DNA of 6,923 bases. Origin: Anaerolinea sp. (GTDB lineage Bacteria; Chloroflexota; Anaerolineae; JAAEKA01). A model generated the notes under the pieces. That model saw nothing but the letters and a program-made list of their open reading frames with translations. It was not told the DNA's origin and did no database searches. The stretch lies in NCBI GenBank assembly GCA_014879765.1, contig JACSRL010000334.1, positions 1-6,923 on the forward strand, written 5' to 3'. How positions within the stretch are numbered: position 1 is the stretch's first letter; each line of letters starts with the position of its first letter. Below, piece by piece: positions 4,533 through 6,923 of the stretch. The position numbers were made by a program, and so were the translations under genes.

Positions 4533-6758
4533 TCAGTTGGGCCGCTGCAGGCGCAGGGCAGGGTCGCCCAGCAGCGTAAAGGTCTCGATCAAGTCCTGCA
4601 TCAGGTCACGCTCGGCGCTCAGATCCTGCTTGCCCAGCATGATCGCCTCGCCCACCGTGGCCGCATCGCCGAAGAGGTGGGTGTAGATGTTGCTGGCCAG
4701 TTGGCTTTGATCGGTGGCCAGCGACTCGCTGGTGGGCACCAGCGCCGCCACCACGCCCCCCTCCCGGTTGAAGAGCAGCTCCTCGCCCATGCTGGTGGCC
4801 TGGGGATGGTGGAAATAGCCCACCAGACAGGTCATAGTCATCAGAAAAGGCTGGGTGGCGTTGTGCAAGCTGACCGCGTCGCTGATGCTCAGGATCTTCT
4901 CCTGCGCCCAGACGTTCATGCTGCCATGGCCCACGTAGGTCAACAGACCGACCCCCTGGTTGAGCTGGTCGATCACCGCCGCGTTGGGGTCGGCGCTCTG
5001 GCCCAGGTAGACCTTCTCGGTCTGATAGCCGGCCGGCAGATAGTTGGCGGCCAGATCGTCGCTGATCTCCTGGAAGGAGGCCTGTTTGTCGTCGGCCACG
5101 AAAAGCGCGCGGCCGGCCCAGCCGGCCGCGTTGGGATCCCGCTCATAGGCCAGCGTCTTGGCCACCGCCGTGGCCACCTGCTCGGCCGTCCGCGCCGGAA
5201 TGCGCCCCACGGCCATGTCCGGGCGGTCGTCCTGCTCGTCCAGGCTGACAAACCAGTTGTCGCTGGCCGTCTCACCCACGAAATGGGTTTGCAGCAGATA
5301 GGTGGGAACCAGGTTGGGCGTCCCGTCGGCCAGAAAGCCACGATAGTCATAGCTGGCATCGCCCGCCAGCAGCAAGAAGCGCGGCGCCGGGCCGGGCCAG
5401 TTGTCGCGGGCATAGCGCATGTAGTCGCGAATGGCCGCCGGATCGACCATGCCGCCGCTGAAGGTGTCGTACACGTCCTGGATCTCGGCCACGGTTACGC
5501 GCAAACCCTGCTCACGGCGATAGTCGACCAACGCCTGCAAGGCCGCGACGAACTCAGGCGTGGTGATGGCGATGTAGTCGGCGCCCTCGCTGTTCTGGCG
5601 CAGGTCCACGGCGGGGGCCGGCAGGATAGCCTGCGGCGTCAGGCGCGCGGCGGCCGGCGCCAGAACATAGCGCCGCAGGCCGTCGCCCGCGTCGTCCTGG
5701 AAGCGCAGCCCCTCGGCCCCGGTCTCAGCCCCCGTCAACGGCGCGGCCCCGTGCAGGTCGGTCACCTCCCACAGCAGCGACGACGCATCGGCGCCCGCCA
5801 CCGCCACCGGCGCGCCCGCCTCGGCGCTGAAAAGCAGTTGCTGATCGGGCGCCGCGCTCAGTTGGCGCTCATAGTCCAGGGTGACGCGGTCCAGGTAGAG
5901 CATGTCCACCGCGGCGCCGGTGCCGCCGGGCGCGGAGAGGGTGAGGGTGTTGCCGGCGGCCTGCACCACATCGGCCGGCAGGGTGGCGGTCACCGTGCGC
6001 GTGCCCTGGCCATCCCAGGCCGTCTCCGCCACCTGCTGGCCGTTGACCAGCAGCAGCGCGCGGTGGTCAGGATCCACGGTCGCGTCCTGGGTGTTGCCCC
6101 ACAGGTCCACACTCAACGCCACCGCGCCGCCGGCCCAGCCGGGCAGGTCAAAGGGCAGGTCGAAAGTGGCCGGTGCAAAGAGCGACTGCCAGAGCCAGTG
6201 GTCGTTGTCGGCTGGAAGCTGCGACAGATAGGCGCTGTTCTCCTCCAGCGTCTGGCGCTCGGTGAAGCTGGTTCTGGGCTGCGGCGCGGCAGCCGTCGCC
6301 GGCGTCAGCGTGCGGCCCGCGTCGGCCCGGGGCTGGTCGCCCCAGCTCAGCCGATAGACATTCTCCCAGCCATAGCGGCTGGCGCGCGGCGCGCCGTAGA
6401 AGGTCAGCTCCAGCGTGTCGCCGCTGCCCTGGGTGGTCAGCGTCACCGGCTGGCCGTCCACCGTGAGGCTCAGCCGGCTGGGCTCGCCGGCCGCGGCATC
6501 GAAGCCCACCGCGGCCAGGTCAGCAGCCGTGACGCCATACAGGCCCGGCTGGCCCACCACGAACTTGACCGCGTCCACCGGTTGAACCACGGCCGGCGCG
6601 GCGGCGGTCGCCGCGGTCGATGCGGCCGGCGCAGCCGGTTCAGCGCCAGGGGAGGCGGCGTTGCGGCTGCACCCGGCCAGCAGGAGGATGATCACAAGGA
6701 ACAGCGCCGGCCGGGCGACCTGCCCGGCGCTGCGCTGGCGAAACTGCGAAAATGGCAT
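4533..6758 (-). CDS. Gingipain-like C25 family cysteine peptidase, lipoprotein
   Basis: This complete 741-residue protein is predicted to be lipid-anchored. A basic N-terminus, a hydrophobic core (18-27) and the lipobox LAGC, with lipidated Cys30, are followed by an Ala/Pro/Thr-rich spacer (31-60). Residues ~61-140 (KFVVGQPGLYGVTAADLAAVG) match the N-terminal beta domain seen in gingipain propeptides and PorU-type proteins; ~185-300 looks like a jelly-roll domain. The C25 domain spans ~393-737, with catalytic His611 in TYVGHGSMNVW and nucleophile Cys644 in MTMTCLVGYF. Their 33-residue spacing equals that of His211 and Cys244 in RgpB. It ends in the usual LLGDPALRL with no Ig-like or type IX sorting domain. 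AGGAG (6775-6771) lies 12 bases before the ATG, rather far; no better start is visible. Substrate is unknown: a surface protease or a PorU-like processing or anchoring enzyme are both possible. It ends at its own terminator. Confidence 0.92.
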   Translation of the reverse strand: MPFSQFRQRSAGQVARPALFLVIILLLAGCSRNAASPGAEPAAPAASTAATAAAPAVVQPVDAVKFVVGQPGLYGVTAADLAAVGFDAAAGEPSRLSLTVDGQPVTLTTQGSGDTLELTFYGAPRASRYGWENVYRLSWGDQPRADAGRTLTPATAAAPQPRTSFTERQTLEENSAYLSQLPADNDHWLWQSLFAPATFDLPFDLPGWAGGAVALSVDLWGNTQDATVDPDHRALLLVNGQQVAETAWDGQGTRTVTATLPADVVQAAGNTLTLSAPGGTGAAVDMLYLDRVTLDYERQLSAAPDQQLLFSAEAGAPVAVAGADASSLLWEVTDLHGAAPLTGAETGAEGLRFQDDAGDGLRRYVLAPAAARLTPQAILPAPAVDLRQNSEGADYIAITTPEFVAALQALVDYRREQGLRVTVAEIQDVYDTFSGGMVDPAAIRDYMRYARDNWPGPAPRFLLLAGDASYDYRGFLADGTPNLVPTYLLQTHFVGETASDNWFVSLDEQDDRPDMAVGRIPARTAEQVATAVAKTLAYERDPNAAGWAGRALFVADDKQASFQEISDDLAANYLPAGYQTEKVYLGQSADPNAAVIDQLNQGVGLLTYVGHGSMNVWAQEKILSISDAVSLHNATQPFLMTMTCLVGYFHHPQATSMGEELLFNREGGVVAALVPTSESLATDQSQLASNIYTHLFGDAATVGEAIMLGKQDLSAERDLMQDLIETFTLLGDPALRLQRPN

Positions 6759-6808
6759 CAGCGGTTGCTACTCCTGGCTCAGTAAATGTCCACAATCGTA
6801 ACTGCTCA

Positions 6809-6876
6809 GCCGGCGGGTCAAACGTTGGTTTCGATACGGCGCAGACGCCTACTCAACCAACGTTTGGCCCGCCGGC
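6809..6876. repeat. Long palindromic repeat, copy 1
   Basis: Arms 6809-6830 and 6855-6876 are complementary at 21 of 22 positions and enclose 24 bases, which contain a further small stem (GGCG 6838-6841 with CGCC 6846-6849). The core reads ACGTTGGTTTCGATACGGC on the left and GCCTACTCAACCAACGT on the right. It lies 51 bases upstream of the C25 start codon. The same core recurs 11 bases to the right, which marks it as a member of a repeat family (REP-like) rather than a one-off hairpin. Confidence 0.85.
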
Positions 6877-6886
6877 GGGTGCGTGT

Positions 6887-6923
6887 ACGTTGATTTCGAT
6901 ACGGCGGCCTACTCAATCAACGT
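6887..6923. repeat. Palindromic repeat, copy 2 (runs to window edge)
   Basis: Arms ACGTTGATT (6887-6895) and AATCAACGT (6915-6923) pair perfectly around 19 bases that share TCGATACGGC and GCCTACTC with copy 1. The loop is 5 bases shorter than in copy 1. The arms differ from copy 1 by a paired change, G-C to A-T, which keeps the stem intact. Any outer arm would lie beyond the window edge; on the left side the GC-rich outer part of copy 1 is not repeated directly next to this copy. Confidence 0.82.

Noticed and set aside
4488..6785. A 765-codon plus-strand open frame opposite the C25 peptidase.
   Set aside because: It starts inside the terminator stem and is an antisense shadow; the minus strand encodes all C25 motifs.
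6795..6821. Possible promoter for the C25 gene: TTGACC (6821-6816) and TACGAT (6800-6795) on the minus strand.
   Set aside because: The spacer is only 15 bases, the -10 is weak, and the -35 is part of the palindromic repeat arm. The true promoter may lie elsewhere or beyond the window.
6809..6923. CRISPR array, because two similar palindromic repeats stand close together.
   Set aside because: There are only two copies with different loop lengths and an 11-base gap rather than a regular spacer, and no cas gene is present.

Overview
The window looks like a stretch of a high-GC bacterial chromosome. The best guess is a Chloroflexota (Anaerolineae/Caldilineae-type) genome. This rests on style only: a large secreted protein with a DNRLRE module running into a Pro/Thr linker, a gingipain-type lipoprotein with an Ala/Pro/Thr-rich linker, an ABC-2 exporter, and palindromic intergenic repeats. 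No taxonomic marker gene is present.

Layout from left to right. (1) Positions 1-2278, minus strand: the 5' three-quarters or more of a secreted protein with a signal peptide, a glycoside-hydrolase-like TIM-barrel region, a beta-sandwich module and a DNRLRE domain. It is cut by the left window edge inside a Pro/Thr linker. (2) Positions 2279-2542: a divergent intergenic region dense in signals. It holds a near-consensus minus-strand promoter, an overlapping TTGAC-N5-GTCAA dyad, a strongly structured leader for the secreted protein, a second hairpin just before its ribosome binding site, and an extended -10 promoter on the plus strand placed so that the next gene should be transcribed without a leader. 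(3) Positions 2543-4448, plus strand: an ABC-2 exporter operon made of an ATPase and a six-helix permease. They are joined by a 94-base gap in which a 33-codon reading frame touches both neighbours through ATGA overlaps and contains a heptamer repeat array. (4) Positions 4461-4515: a perfect 22-bp stem with a T-rich tail on the minus strand, an intrinsic terminator between convergent units. (5) Positions 4533-6758, minus strand: a complete C25 (gingipain-like) cysteine peptidase lipoprotein. (6) Positions 6759-6923: its upstream region, carrying two related palindromic repeats whose arms differ by a compensatory base pair; the second runs to the right window edge.

Functionally, the window encodes two cell-surface or secreted proteins around a small export system. 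The ATPase and permease clearly work together. Any link between the exporter and the two surface proteins is only proximity. I see no defence system, CRISPR array, transposase, tRNA or rRNA. The least explained parts are the structured leader, the ATGA-to-ATGA relay with its heptamers, and the covarying palindromes.
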